Positions 25,413 through 33,984 of a stretch of 64,000 nt of DNA are shown here, piece after piece. Position numbers and translations under genes: made by a program. The DNA comes from DASSUW01 sp963759375 (GTDB taxonomy: Bacteria > Actinomycetota > Thermoleophilia > Solirubrobacterales > Solirubrobacteraceae): the NCBI GenBank assembly GCA_963759375.1, contig CAVWYY010000001.1, positions 186,001 to 250,000 on the forward strand, given 5' to 3'. The notes beneath the pieces were generated by a model. It was not told the origin of the DNA, did no database searches, and worked only from the letters and a program-made list of their open reading frames with translations. Within the stretch, counting starts at the first letter, position 1. Each line of letters begins with the position of its first letter.

Positions 25413-26737
25413 CCGCCGCGGTCGTCGCCCAGCAGGTCGTCGACACGCTCGGCGGCGCGAAGCAGCCCGACACGGTGCTGGCGCGCCAGATGCAGGCGAT
25501 CTCGCTGGCCGTGCACATCCCGATCGTCTGCTTCGGGATCGCGTTCCCGGCGATGTTCCTGTTCGTCGAGGGCCTGTACCTGCGGACCCGCAACACGACC
25601 TACAAGGCGCTGGCCAAGCGCTGGTCGAAGGTCGCGCTGATCCTGTTCGCCGTCGGCGTCGTGACCGGCACGATCCTGTCGTTCGAGTTCGGGCTGCTGT
25701 GGCCCAACTTCATGGCCACGTTCGGCGAGGTGTTCGGGATCGCGTTCGGCCTCGAGGGGATCTCGTTCTTCGTCGAGGCGATCTTCATCGCGATCTACGT
25801 CTACGGCTGGGACCGGCTGAGCGACCGCGCGCACTTCCTCACCGGCGTCCCGATCGTGATCTCGGGGTTCGCCGGCTCGTTCAACGTGATCGCCGTCAAC
25901 GGCTGGATGAACAGCCCGGACGGGTTCGACGTCGTCAATGGCAAGGTCGTGAACCCGCGCCCGTGGGACGCGCTGTTCAACGACAACATGTGGCACGAGA
26001 TCATCCACATGTACGTCGCGGGCTACATCGTCTGCGGCTTCATCGTGGCGGGCGTGTACGCGTACGCGTGGACGCGCGGCAAGCGCGACCTCTATCACCG
26101 CACCGCGCTCGTCGTGACGCTGGCCTTCGCGTGCCTCGCGGCGCCCGTGCAGCTCGTGATCGGCGACTGGGCGGGGCGCACGGTGGCCGAGAACCAGCCG
26201 ACCAAGCTCGCCGCCTTCGAGGGGCTGCAGGAGACGCAGGCCGGCGCGCCGTTCAGCATCGGCGGCATCGTCGAGATCCCGAAGCTGCTGTCGCTGCTCG
26301 CGTACCACGACCCGAACGCGGTCGTGCAGGGGCTGAACGAGGTGCCGCCCGACGACCGGCCACCGGTGACGATCGTGCGTGTGGCGTTCCAGACGATGGT
26401 CGGCATCGGCAGCGCCCTCGCGCTGCTCGGCGTCGTGTTCTTCGTCACCTGGCTGCGACGACACCGGCTGCCCCGATCGACCTGGTTCTACCGAGCCGTG
26501 ATGGTCGCCGGTCCGGCGGCGTTCGTCGCGCTCATCTCCGGCTGGGTGACGACCGAGGTGGGTCGCCAGCCGTGGATCGTCTATCAGGTGTTCCGCACCG
26601 AGCAGGCCGTCACGGCGGTCGACGGGCTCGCGGTCGGCTACGTGTTCCTGATCCTCGTCTACCTGGGGCTCGGCGCCGCCGTCGTCTGGCTCCTGCGCCG
26701 GCTGACGCGCCGCCCGGCGACCACGGAGGTCGAGTGA
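25409..26737 (+). CDS. cydA: Cytochrome bd ubiquinol/menaquinol oxidase subunit I
   Basis: A 442-residue integral membrane subunit that carries the three hemes and the quinol site. It begins with the usual QMQAISLAVHIPIVCFG (heme b595 His region), contains GLLWPNFMATFGEVFG and GWVTTEVGRQPWIVYQV, both strongly conserved, and has about nine helices. The length corresponds to the short Q-loop class. Reduction of oxygen to water with quinol electrons gives high-affinity respiration and oxidative-stress tolerance. It is coupled to the upstream pyrophosphatase (ATGA) and downstream cydB (GTGA). No cydDC genes are adjacent. Confidence 0.95.
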   Translation: MTAAVVAQQVVDTLGGAKQPDTVLARQMQAISLAVHIPIVCFGIAFPAMFLFVEGLYLRTRNTTYKALAKRWSKVALILFAVGVVTGTILSFEFGLLWPNFMATFGEVFGIAFGLEGISFFVEAIFIAIYVYGWDRLSDRAHFLTGVPIVISGFAGSFNVIAVNGWMNSPDGFDVVNGKVVNPRPWDALFNDNMWHEIIHMYVAGYIVCGFIVAGVYAYAWTRGKRDLYHRTALVVTLAFACLAAPVQLVIGDWAGRTVAENQPTKLAAFEGLQETQAGAPFSIGGIVEIPKLLSLLAYHDPNAVVQGLNEVPPDDRPPVTIVRVAFQTMVGIGSALALLGVVFFVTWLRRHRLPRSTWFYRAVMVAGPAAFVALISGWVTTEVGRQPWIVYQVFRTEQAVTAVDGLAVGYVFLILVYLGLGAAVVWLLRRLTRRPATTEVE

Positions 26738-27771
26738 GCCTCGCGGACGTCTGCGTCGGCTTCGTCGCGCTTGGCGTCACCGCGTACGCGGTGCTCGGCA
26801 GCGCCGACTTCGGCGCCGGGTTCTGGGACCTGACGGCGGGCGGCGCCGAGCGCGGGGGCCGGCTGCGCGGGATGGTCCAGCGCTCGATGAGCCCGGTCTG
26901 GGAGGCCAACCACGTGTGGCTGATCTTCGTGCTGGTGATCCTGTGGACGGCGTTCCCGACGGCGTTCGGATCGGTGTTCTCGACGCTGTCGATCCCGCTG
27001 TTCCTCGCGGCGATCGGGATCATCTTCCGCGGTGCCGCCTTCGCCCTGCGCGGCCAGGCGGCGACGATCAACGAGGCACGGGTGCTCGGCGCGGTGTTCG
27101 CGCTCTCCTCGGTGCTGATCCCGTTCTTCCTCGGCGCGGCGATCGGCGGCGTGGCGTCCGGCCGCGTGCCGGTCGGCAACGCGGCGGGCGACCTGGTCAC
27201 GTCGTGGCTGAACCCGACTTCGGTCCTGATCGGCGTCATCGGCGTGCTCTCCGGCGCCTACCTCGCGGCCGTCTATCTGGCCGGCGACTCGCGGCGGGCC
27301 GGCCTCGAGGATCTCGAGCGGGCGTTCCGGTCGCGCGCGCTGGTGACGGGCGCCCTCACCGGCGTGGTCGCGCTCGCGGGCCTGGTGGTCCTGCGCGACG
27401 ACGCACGCGACCTCTATGACGGGCTCACCTCGGGCGGCGGCCTCGTGCTGGTGATCGTGTCGGCCCTGGCGGGCCTGGCCACGATTGCCCTGGTCTGGGC
27501 CGAGCGCTTCGGGCTCGCGCGGGTGACCGCGGCGGGCGCCGTCGCGGCGATCGTCGTCGGCTGGCTGGTGGCGCAGAAGCCCTACATCCTGCCGCCCGAC
27601 CTCACGCTCGACGAGGCGAAGGCGAGTGACGCCACGCTGTCGGCGGTCGTGATCGGGGTGGGCGCCGGCATGGTCATCCTCGTGCCGTCGCTCTGGTTCC
27701 TCTACCGGCTCGTGCTGCAGGGGCGGCTCGACCAGGAGTACGAGCCGCTCGACCAGCGCTTCCACACATGA
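26734..27771 (+). CDS. cydB: Cytochrome bd oxidase subunit II
   Basis: A 345-residue membrane subunit. Conserved features are GSADFGAGFWDL, SMSPVWEANHVWLIFVLVILWTAFP, and IIFRGAAFALRG near the N-terminus, followed by about eight helices. It pairs with CydA in the oxidase. It starts at GTG 26734 inside the cydA stop (GTGA), and its own stop overlaps the ATG of a 56-residue membrane protein (ATGA), making a tightly coupled three-gene set. Confidence 0.95.
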   Translation: MSLADVCVGFVALGVTAYAVLGSADFGAGFWDLTAGGAERGGRLRGMVQRSMSPVWEANHVWLIFVLVILWTAFPTAFGSVFSTLSIPLFLAAIGIIFRGAAFALRGQAATINEARVLGAVFALSSVLIPFFLGAAIGGVASGRVPVGNAAGDLVTSWLNPTSVLIGVIGVLSGAYLAAVYLAGDSRRAGLEDLERAFRSRALVTGALTGVVALAGLVVLRDDARDLYDGLTSGGGLVLVIVSALAGLATIALVWAERFGLARVTAAGAVAAIVVGWLVAQKPYILPPDLTLDEAKASDATLSAVVIGVGAGMVILVPSLWFLYRLVLQGRLDQEYEPLDQRFHT

Positions 27772-27938
27772 GACGCGCGGTCGTGGCGATGTTCGTGTGC
27801 CTCGCCGCCGGCGTCGTGCTGATGATCGGCTTCGAGGAGTGGTACACGCGCACGCTCGGCGTGCTCGCGCTGTTCGCGTTCATCGTGACCGGCGTCTTCG
27901 TGATCGCCGACCCGGAGTTCCTCGACCGCGACGACTAG
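27768..27938 (+). CDS. 56-aa two-helix membrane protein coupled to cydAB
   Basis: A short gene from ATG 27768 (overlapping the cydB stop as ATGA) to TAG 27936-27938, 56 residues. Two hydrophobic segments, VVAMFVCLAAGVVLMIG and LGVLALFAFIVTGVFVIA, are joined by an acidic/aromatic loop FEEWYTRT, and the tail is acidic (DPEFLDRDD). The position and tight coupling recall the small accessory subunits of bd oxidases (CydX, CydS), but those have one helix and no similar sequence. I infer an oxidase-associated small protein; the exact role is unknown. Confidence 0.65.
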   Translation: MRRAVVAMFVCLAAGVVLMIGFEEWYTRTLGVLALFAFIVTGVFVIADPEFLDRDD

Positions 27939-28285
27939 GTCGCCTCGGCGAGCGCGGCGTCGCGCGTGGGATGCGTCGGGACCGCCGCGTCGAGACCGGT
28001 GATCGAGAGCATCCGCGCGATGGCCGAGCCGGGGACGACGACGAGCAGCATCTGCTGCTGGCGCGCCTTGAGCTCGCTTCCGAGCGTGAACAGCAGGTTG
28101 ATGCCCGCGCTGTCGATGTACGTCGTCCGCGCGAGGTCGACCACCAGCGCCAGGCTCCGGTTGGTCAGCATGGCCCGGATGCGCTCGGCGATCTCGCCGA
28201 CGTTGGAGCTGTCGATCTCGCCCTCCACGGCGGCTACCGCGACGTCGTCGTGGAGCTCCTCCACGACCCGCGCGAGCCAGCTCAT
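27935..28285 (-). CDS. STAS-domain anti-sigma-factor antagonist
   Basis: A 116-residue STAS protein like RsbV/SpoIIAA. The phosphorylatable serine lies in VVDLARTTYIDSAGINLLF, within the family's D-x-S-G motif (IDSAG). In partner switching, the dephosphorylated antagonist sequesters an anti-sigma kinase. ATG 28285 overlaps the stop of the upstream GAF/PP2C/HATPase gene (ATGA), so the predicted phosphatase-kinase and its likely substrate are made together. The stop overlaps head-on with that of the small cyd-linked gene. Confidence 0.9.
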   Translation of the reverse strand: MSWLARVVEELHDDVAVAAVEGEIDSSNVGEIAERIRAMLTNRSLALVVDLARTTYIDSAGINLLFTLGSELKARQQQMLLVVVPGSAIARMLSITGLDAAVPTHPTRDAALAEAT

Positions 28286-30357
28286 GCCGCCTTCCTGCCG
28301 AGCGTGCGCTCCAGGACGACGACGGTCCCCTCGTCCGTGTGCGTGACCTCGACGCGCTCCATCAGCGCCTCCATCATCGGCAGCCCGCGGCCGCGGTTCG
28401 TGCCGCGCGGCGGCCGCCAGTGCCCGTGGTCGCGCACCGTGACGGTGACGAGGCCGGCCTCGCAGCGGGCGTCGAGCTCGAACGAGCGCATGCCGGGGCC
28501 GTACGCATGCTCGACCGCGTTGGCGCACGCCTCCTGGGAGGCGACGAGGATGTCGTAGGCCTCGTCGTCGCTCGCGCCGCGGGAGCGCAGCCAACGCCGC
28601 AGCACCATGCGGACGTCGCCGAGCACCTCCTTGTCGGCCGGCCAGGTGCCGGTCAGGTGCTCGGGCACGGCGGTCAGGCGCGCGAGGATCATCGCGATGT
28701 CGTCCGCGGGCCGCTCGGGCACCAGCTCGGCGGTGACCACCTCGCACAGCGCCTCGGGGTCGTCCGCGCCGCGCGCCAGCACCCGGAGCCGCTCGAGGCC
28801 CGTGTCGATCGGCTGCACGCGGCTCTCGACCAGGCCGTCGGTGTAGAGCATCACGGTCGCGCCCAGCGGCAGCGGATGCGTCACGGCCGAGTAGCGCGCG
28901 GTCGGCGTCACGCCGAGCGCGACGCCGCCGGTGAGCGGCAGGTAGCCGGCCTCGCCGTCCGTGGTGATCACGAGCGGCGGCGGGTGGCCGGCGGTCACGA
29001 GCTCGAGCGACTCGCTCATGGGGTCGACGACGATGTATGCGAGCGTGGTCATCGCCGTCGGCCCGAGCTGCCACATCATCCGGTTCACGCGCTCGACGAC
29101 CTCCCCGGGCGTGTGCCCGTCGATCGCGTAGGCGCGCAGCGCCGTGCGCAGCTGCGCCATGATCGCGGCCGCACTGAGGCCGTGCCCCACGACGTCGCCG
29201 ACGGCCACCACGATCCGGCCGGGGCCGAGGGCGAACGCGTCGTACCAGTCGCCCCCGAGAGTGTCGCTCGCCGGCATGTAGCGGGTGGCGACCTCGACGC
29301 CCGGGATGCCCGTGATCCGCCGCGGCAGCAGCCGCCGCTGCAGCGCCTCGGCGAGGCGCCGCTGCTCGGACAGCTGGGCGTGCTCGATCGCCAGTGCGGC
29401 GCGGTCGGCGGCGTGCTGGAGCAGGATGCGGTCCTCGTCGGTGAAATGGCGCGGGGTGAGCGTGCCGACGTGCAGCACGCCGAGCACGCGGCCCTCGATG
29501 AGCAGCGGGACGCCGAGCATCGAGCGGATGCCCTTCTCGCGCAGGATCGGGTTGGCGATATCCGCATGGTCGACGTCGTCGATGACGATCGCGCGGCTCT
29601 CGGCGGCGATACGGCCGGCGAAGCCCGTGCCGACCGGGATCGTGACGCGCTGCTCGACCTCTTCCTCGATGCCCTTGGCGGCCCGCGCCCGCAGCATCCG
29701 CCCGCCCTGCTCGAGCAAGAGGATCGCGGCGGTGTCGCTGTGCAGGATCGCGCTGATCCGGTCGAGCAGCTCGGTCAGCAGCTCCTCCTGCGAGAGGTAG
29801 GCGAGCGCCGCGTCGGTGACCTGCTGCAGCGCCTCGAGCTGCCGGCGTGCGGCACGCTCGGCGAAGAACAGCTGGGCGTGGTCGATCGCCAGGGCCGCGC
29901 GGTCGCCGGCCCTCTGGAGCAGGTCGCGGTCCTCGTCGGTGAAGTGGCGCGGGGTGAGCGTGCCGACGTGCAGCACGCCCAGCACGCGGCCCTCGATGAC
30001 CAGCGGGACGCCGAGCATCGAGCGGATGCCCTTCTCGCGCAGGATCGGGTTGTAGATGTCCGCGCGCTCGATGTCGTCGAGCACGATCGCGCGCCGGTCG
30101 GCGACGATCCGGCCGGCGAACCCCTTGCCGACCGGGATCGTGACGCCCTGCTCGACCTCCTCCTCGATGCCCTTCGCCGCGCGCGCCCGCAACAGGGTGC
30201 CCGACTCGTCGAGCAGGAGGATGGCCGCGGTGTCGGTGCCGAGGATCTCGGTGATGCGGGCCAACAGCTCAGCCAGCAGGTCATCCTCGGACATGAAGGC
30301 CAGCGCAGAGTCCGTGACGCGCTGAAGCGCGGCGAGCACGCTCTCGTCGGTCGGCAC
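28282..30357 (-). CDS. GAF-GAF-PP2C (SpoIIE) phosphatase with C-terminal HATPase (RsbU-RsbW-like fusion)
   Basis: A 691-residue signalling protein. Two nearly identical GAF sensor domains (about residues 20-150 and 180-315) share LREKGIRSMLGVPL and VLGVLHVGTLTPRHFTDEDR. A PP2C/SpoIIE phosphatase follows (about 330-560; GGDWYDAF, VVAVGDVVGHG, LYTDGLVE). An RsbW/SpoIIAB-like HATPase comes last (about 570-685; QEACANAVEHAYG, VTVRDHGHWRPP, NRGRGLPMMEALME). It should dephosphorylate and possibly phosphorylate the co-encoded STAS protein in response to a GAF ligand. The start is GTG 30357; upstream sequence in frame is non-coding in character. Confidence 0.88.
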   Translation of the reverse strand: MPTDESVLAALQRVTDSALAFMSEDDLLAELLARITEILGTDTAAILLLDESGTLLRARAAKGIEEEVEQGVTIPVGKGFAGRIVADRRAIVLDDIERADIYNPILREKGIRSMLGVPLVIEGRVLGVLHVGTLTPRHFTDEDRDLLQRAGDRAALAIDHAQLFFAERAARRQLEALQQVTDAALAYLSQEELLTELLDRISAILHSDTAAILLLEQGGRMLRARAAKGIEEEVEQRVTIPVGTGFAGRIAAESRAIVIDDVDHADIANPILREKGIRSMLGVPLLIEGRVLGVLHVGTLTPRHFTDEDRILLQHAADRAALAIEHAQLSEQRRLAEALQRRLLPRRITGIPGVEVATRYMPASDTLGGDWYDAFALGPGRIVVAVGDVVGHGLSAAAIMAQLRTALRAYAIDGHTPGEVVERVNRMMWQLGPTAMTTLAYIVVDPMSESLELVTAGHPPPLVITTDGEAGYLPLTGGVALGVTPTARYSAVTHPLPLGATVMLYTDGLVESRVQPIDTGLERLRVLARGADDPEALCEVVTAELVPERPADDIAMILARLTAVPEHLTGTWPADKEVLGDVRMVLRRWLRSRGASDDEAYDILVASQEACANAVEHAYGPGMRSFELDARCEAGLVTVTVRDHGHWRPPRGTNRGRGLPMMEALMERVEVTHTDEGTVVVLERTLGRKAA

Positions 30358-30379
30358 GGCCGCGATGATATGCGCAAGC

Positions 30380-31165
30380 TCAGCCGGTGACGGCGAGCGC
30401 GTCGCGCGCGTAGCGTTCCGCCCAGACGTCGGAGCGCTCGTCCGCCTGCCGGCGCATGCGTGGCAGGGCGCCGAGCTGCGCCGCATCGCCGCCGATGTGC
30501 TCGAGCGTGCGTCGCACCGCGGCGGCCGGGTCGGCGGCGACTTCCTCGTACGTGAGCGTGAGCACCGGCTCGGTCGCGGCGGCCAGGAAGCGCTCCCAGG
30601 CGGCGTCGTGCGCCTCGAGCTGCTCGACCAGGTGGTGGAGGGCGGCGAACGAGTAGTGCGGCTCGCCGGATCCGGTCTCGTTCTCCGCGCGCCACGACTG
30701 CGTCTGCATCGCGCGCCAGAGCGACACGGCCTGGCGGACCGTGTCCTCGCGCCGGACCAGGATCAGCCGCGGGCAGTCGAACAGCCGGGCGACCAGCGCG
30801 TGCTTGTCGTCGCTCCCAAGCCGCCGCGCGAGGTCCTCGAGGTGCGCCCACATGATCTTGGCCCCGAACACGCCGTTCGGCGTGGCGCCCCATTCGCGCA
30901 CGCGCGCGAGATGCTCCTCGTAGTCGCCGACGCCGCGCACGTCGCTGTACGGCGGGGGCGGGTGCGGCGGCGCGTCCGCGACGAGCGCGACCGCCTCCGG
31001 GTCGTCGAGCCCGACCAGGTAGTCCAGCGGCCGGCGCGGCTCGCCGGTCTCCGGGACCGCCTCGAAGAACTCCTCGGGGTTGCCGGCGACACCGGTCTTC
31101 TTGAGCGCCTCGCACAGCAGCGTGCTGCCACTGCGCGGGGTCGCGCAGACGAGGTACGAGATCAC
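30380..31165 (-). CDS. Stf0-type sulfotransferase
   Basis: A 261-residue PAPS-dependent sulfotransferase. The N-terminal phosphosulfate-binding loop is CATPRSGSTLL (about residues 7-17). The 3'-phosphate-binding region includes LILVRREDTVRQAVSLWRA, and a mid-protein GAKIMW motif is shared with mycobacterial Stf0, which sulfates trehalose for sulfolipid synthesis. The acceptor here is unknown but may be a glycolipid. GTG 31165 overlaps the stop of cysNC (GTGA), tying the enzyme directly to PAPS production. Confidence 0.88.
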   Translation of the reverse strand: MISYLVCATPRSGSTLLCEALKKTGVAGNPEEFFEAVPETGEPRRPLDYLVGLDDPEAVALVADAPPHPPPPYSDVRGVGDYEEHLARVREWGATPNGVFGAKIMWAHLEDLARRLGSDDKHALVARLFDCPRLILVRREDTVRQAVSLWRAMQTQSWRAENETGSGEPHYSFAALHHLVEQLEAHDAAWERFLAAATEPVLTLTYEEVAADPAAAVRRTLEHIGGDAAQLGALPRMRRQADERSDVWAERYARDALAVTG

Positions 31166-33051
31166 AGCAGCCCGCGCTCCCGCAGCAGCGCCTCGAGCTG
31201 CTCCGCTCCCTCCTTGACCGGGCGCGTGCCGTCGAGCACCAGGTCGGGGTCGGGCGGGGGCTCGTAGGGATCGTCGACGCCGGTCATACCGTGCAGGGTG
31301 CCCGCCCGAGCCCGCCGGTAGAGCCCCTTGGGGTCGCGCTGCTCGCACACCTCCAGCGGCGTGTCGACGTAGACCTCGACGTACGGCAGGTCCTCCTCCG
31401 CATGGCGGCGGCGCACGCGGTCGCGATGCTCGGCGTACGGCGACACGAGCGCGACGAGGACGACGAGCCCGGCATCGGCCATCAGGCGCGCCGCCTCACC
31501 GGCGCGGCGGGCGTTCTCGGCGCGCGAGCCGGCGTCGAACCCGAGGTCGCCGGACAGGCCGTGGCGCAGGTTGTCACCGTCGAGCAGGTAGGCGCCGATC
31601 CCGCTGCCGACGAGCCGTGCCTCGAGCGCGGCGGCGATAGCGGATTTGCCAGACGCGGGGAGGCCGGTGAGCCACACGGTGGCGCCGCGCTGGCCGAGCG
31701 CCTGCCAGCGGTCCTCGCGCGTGGCCTCGCCGCGCTCCCAGACGACGTTCGGGCTGCGGGCGCCGCCGTCGCGCACGGGCTCGACGACCATGCCCGCCGC
31801 CACGGTCGCGTTCGTCGTCTCGTCGATCAGGACGAAGCTGCCGGTCGCGCGGTTGTCGTCGTAGCGGTCGACCACCAGTGGCGCGGCGGTGCGCAGGGTC
31901 ACGCGCCCGATGTCGTTGAGCTCGAGGCCGCGGGGGTCGGGCTCCGTGCGCAGGCTGCCGACGTCCACCCGGTGCTCGATGCGGGTGAGCTCCGCGCGCG
32001 TGGTGCGCGACGTGTGCTTGATCAGGTAGCGGCCCGACGCGCGCGCGGGCTGCTCGCCGAGCCAGCACAGGTCGGCCTGTAGGTCGCGCGCCACCTCGGC
32101 GGGAGCGTCGGCCGCGCACACCATGTCGCCGCGCGAGACGTCGAGGTCGTCCTCGAGCAGCGCGGTGACCGACATCGGCGCGAACGCCTCGTCGACCTCG
32201 CCGTCGAACGTGTCGAGCTTGGCGATCCGGGTCTTCATGCCCTCTGGCAACACCACCACCTCGTCGCCGACGCGCAGGGTGCCGGCCGCCAACTGCCCCG
32301 CGTGCCCGCGGTAGTCGTGGTGTGCGTCGTCGTGCGGGCGCACGACCCACTGGACGGGCAGCCGCGCGTGGTCGAACACCTTGCGGTCGGCGGCGACGTC
32401 GATGCCCTCGAGGTACTCGAGGAGCGGCGGCCCGTCGTACCAGGGCGTGGCGTCCGAGGGCTCGACCACGTTGTCGCCGTTGAGCGCCGAGATCGGGATC
32501 GCGTGCGCGTCCGGCATGCCGACGCGGCGGCCGAACGCCGCCAGGTCGGACACGATGCCGTCGTAGACGTCCTTGTCCCAGTCGACGAGGTCCATCTTGT
32601 TCACGCACGCGACGAGGTGGGGGACATGCAGCAGCGAGGCGAGGAAGACGTGGCGCTTGGACTGCTCGACGACACCCTGCCGTGCGTCGATCAGCACGAG
32701 CGCGACGTCGGCGGTGGACGCGCCGGTGACCATGTTGCGCGTGTAGCGGACATGGCCGGGCGTGTCGGCGAGGATGAACGAGCGGCGCGGGGTCGTGAAG
32801 AAGCGGTACGCGACGTCGATCGTGATGCCCTGCTCGCGCTCCGCCCGCAGGCCGTCGGTGACCAGCGCGAGGTCGAGCCGCCCGTCCCCGCGCTCGCGGC
32901 TGGTGCTCTCGACCGCGTCGAGCTGGTCGTCGAGGATCGACTTGGTGTCGTGCAGCAGGCGGCCGATCAGCGTCGACTTGCCGTCGTCCACCGAGCCGGC
33001 CGTGGCGACGCGCAGCAGCTCGGGCGGCGCGTCGAGCGGGTGCGTGCTCAT
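31162..33051 (-). CDS. cysNC: Bifunctional sulfate adenylyltransferase large subunit / APS kinase
   Basis: A 629-residue fusion. The CysN GTPase part has G1 GSVDDGKST (about 19-27), DTPGH (G3) and NKMD (G4), followed by EF-Tu-like beta-barrel domains. The APS kinase domain starts near residue 450 with GLPASGKSAIAAALE and continues through LDGDNLRHGLSGDLGF and YVEVYVDTPLEVCEQRDPKGLY. It converts sulfate to APS and then PAPS. ATG 33051 overlaps the cysD stop (TGATG), and its own stop overlaps the sulfotransferase start. Confidence 0.95.
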   Translation of the reverse strand: MSTHPLDAPPELLRVATAGSVDDGKSTLIGRLLHDTKSILDDQLDAVESTSRERGDGRLDLALVTDGLRAEREQGITIDVAYRFFTTPRRSFILADTPGHVRYTRNMVTGASTADVALVLIDARQGVVEQSKRHVFLASLLHVPHLVACVNKMDLVDWDKDVYDGIVSDLAAFGRRVGMPDAHAIPISALNGDNVVEPSDATPWYDGPPLLEYLEGIDVAADRKVFDHARLPVQWVVRPHDDAHHDYRGHAGQLAAGTLRVGDEVVVLPEGMKTRIAKLDTFDGEVDEAFAPMSVTALLEDDLDVSRGDMVCAADAPAEVARDLQADLCWLGEQPARASGRYLIKHTSRTTRAELTRIEHRVDVGSLRTEPDPRGLELNDIGRVTLRTAAPLVVDRYDDNRATGSFVLIDETTNATVAAGMVVEPVRDGGARSPNVVWERGEATREDRWQALGQRGATVWLTGLPASGKSAIAAALEARLVGSGIGAYLLDGDNLRHGLSGDLGFDAGSRAENARRAGEAARLMADAGLVVLVALVSPYAEHRDRVRRRHAEEDLPYVEVYVDTPLEVCEQRDPKGLYRRARAGTLHGMTGVDDPYEPPPDPDLVLDGTRPVKEGAEQLEALLRERGLL

Positions 33052-33956
33052 CAGAAGTAGCCCTCGCGCTTGCGGTCCTCCATCGCGGCCACCGAGACGC
33101 GGTCGTCTGCGCGCGTCTCGCCGCGCTCGGTGACGCGGGTCGTGGCGATCTCCGCGACCACGTCCGCGAGATTGTCGGCGTCTGAGCGCACCGCGCCGGT
33201 GACCGCCATATCACCGACGGTGCGGTAGCGCACAGTCGCCTCGAACGGCTCCTCGTCGGGCTTGCGCGGCACGAAGTCGGAGTCGGCGAGCAGCATCCCG
33301 TCGCGCTCGATGACGCTGCGGCCGTGCGCGAAGTAGATCGACGGGACCTCGAGCCGCTCGGTCGCGATGTAGCGCCAGACGTCGAGCTCGGTCCAGTTCG
33401 ACAGCGGGAACACGCGCACGTGCTCGCCCTTGCGCACGCGGCCGTTGTAGACGTTCCAGAGCTCCGGGCGCTGGTTCTTGGGGTCCCACTGGCCCATGTC
33501 GTCGCGGAAGCTGAACACGCGCTCCTTGGCGCGGGCGCGCTCCTCGTCGCGGCGGGCGCCGCCGAGCGCGGCGTCGAACCCGTTGGCGGCGATCGCGTCG
33601 AGCAGCGTCGTGGTCTGCAGGCGGTTGCGGGATGCGCCTGGCCCGGTCTCCTCGACGGCGCGCCCCGAGTCGATCGTCTCCTGCACGGACGCGACGATCA
33701 GCCGCTCGCCCAGATCCCGCACGCGCCGGTCGCGGAACTCGATGACCTCGGGGAAGTTGTGCCCCGTGTCGACGTGCAGGATCGGGAACGGGAAGCGCCC
33801 CGGGCGGAACGCCTTCTCGGCCAGGCGCAGCAGCACGATCGAATCCTTGCCGCCGGAGAACAGCAGCACCGGCCGCTCGAACTCGGCGGCGACCTCGCGC
33901 ATGACGAAGACCGCCTCGGTCTCCAGCAGCCTGAGGTACGACAACTCGCGGGTCAT
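33051..33956 (-). CDS. cysD: Sulfate adenylyltransferase small subunit
   Basis: A 301-residue ATP sulfurylase subunit of the PAPS-reductase/adenine nucleotide alpha-hydrolase fold. The PP-loop LLFSGGKDSIVLLRLA (about residues 31-46) binds ATP, and the DTGHNFPEVIEFRD and GARRDEERARAKERVFSFRD segments are diagnostic. It acts with CysN to make APS. No cysH or sulfite reductase is present in the window, so the cluster appears dedicated to PAPS supply rather than cysteine synthesis. The minus-strand leader (33957-33984) is only 28 bases from the upstream esterase stop. Confidence 0.95.
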   Translation of the reverse strand: MTRELSYLRLLETEAVFVMREVAAEFERPVLLFSGGKDSIVLLRLAEKAFRPGRFPFPILHVDTGHNFPEVIEFRDRRVRDLGERLIVASVQETIDSGRAVEETGPGASRNRLQTTTLLDAIAANGFDAALGGARRDEERARAKERVFSFRDDMGQWDPKNQRPELWNVYNGRVRKGEHVRVFPLSNWTELDVWRYIATERLEVPSIYFAHGRSVIERDGMLLADSDFVPRKPDEEPFEATVRYRTVGDMAVTGAVRSDADNLADVVAEIATTRVTERGETRADDRVSVAAMEDRKREGYF

Positions 33957-33984
33957 GCGTGCAACCTACCCAACTCGATCGAAG

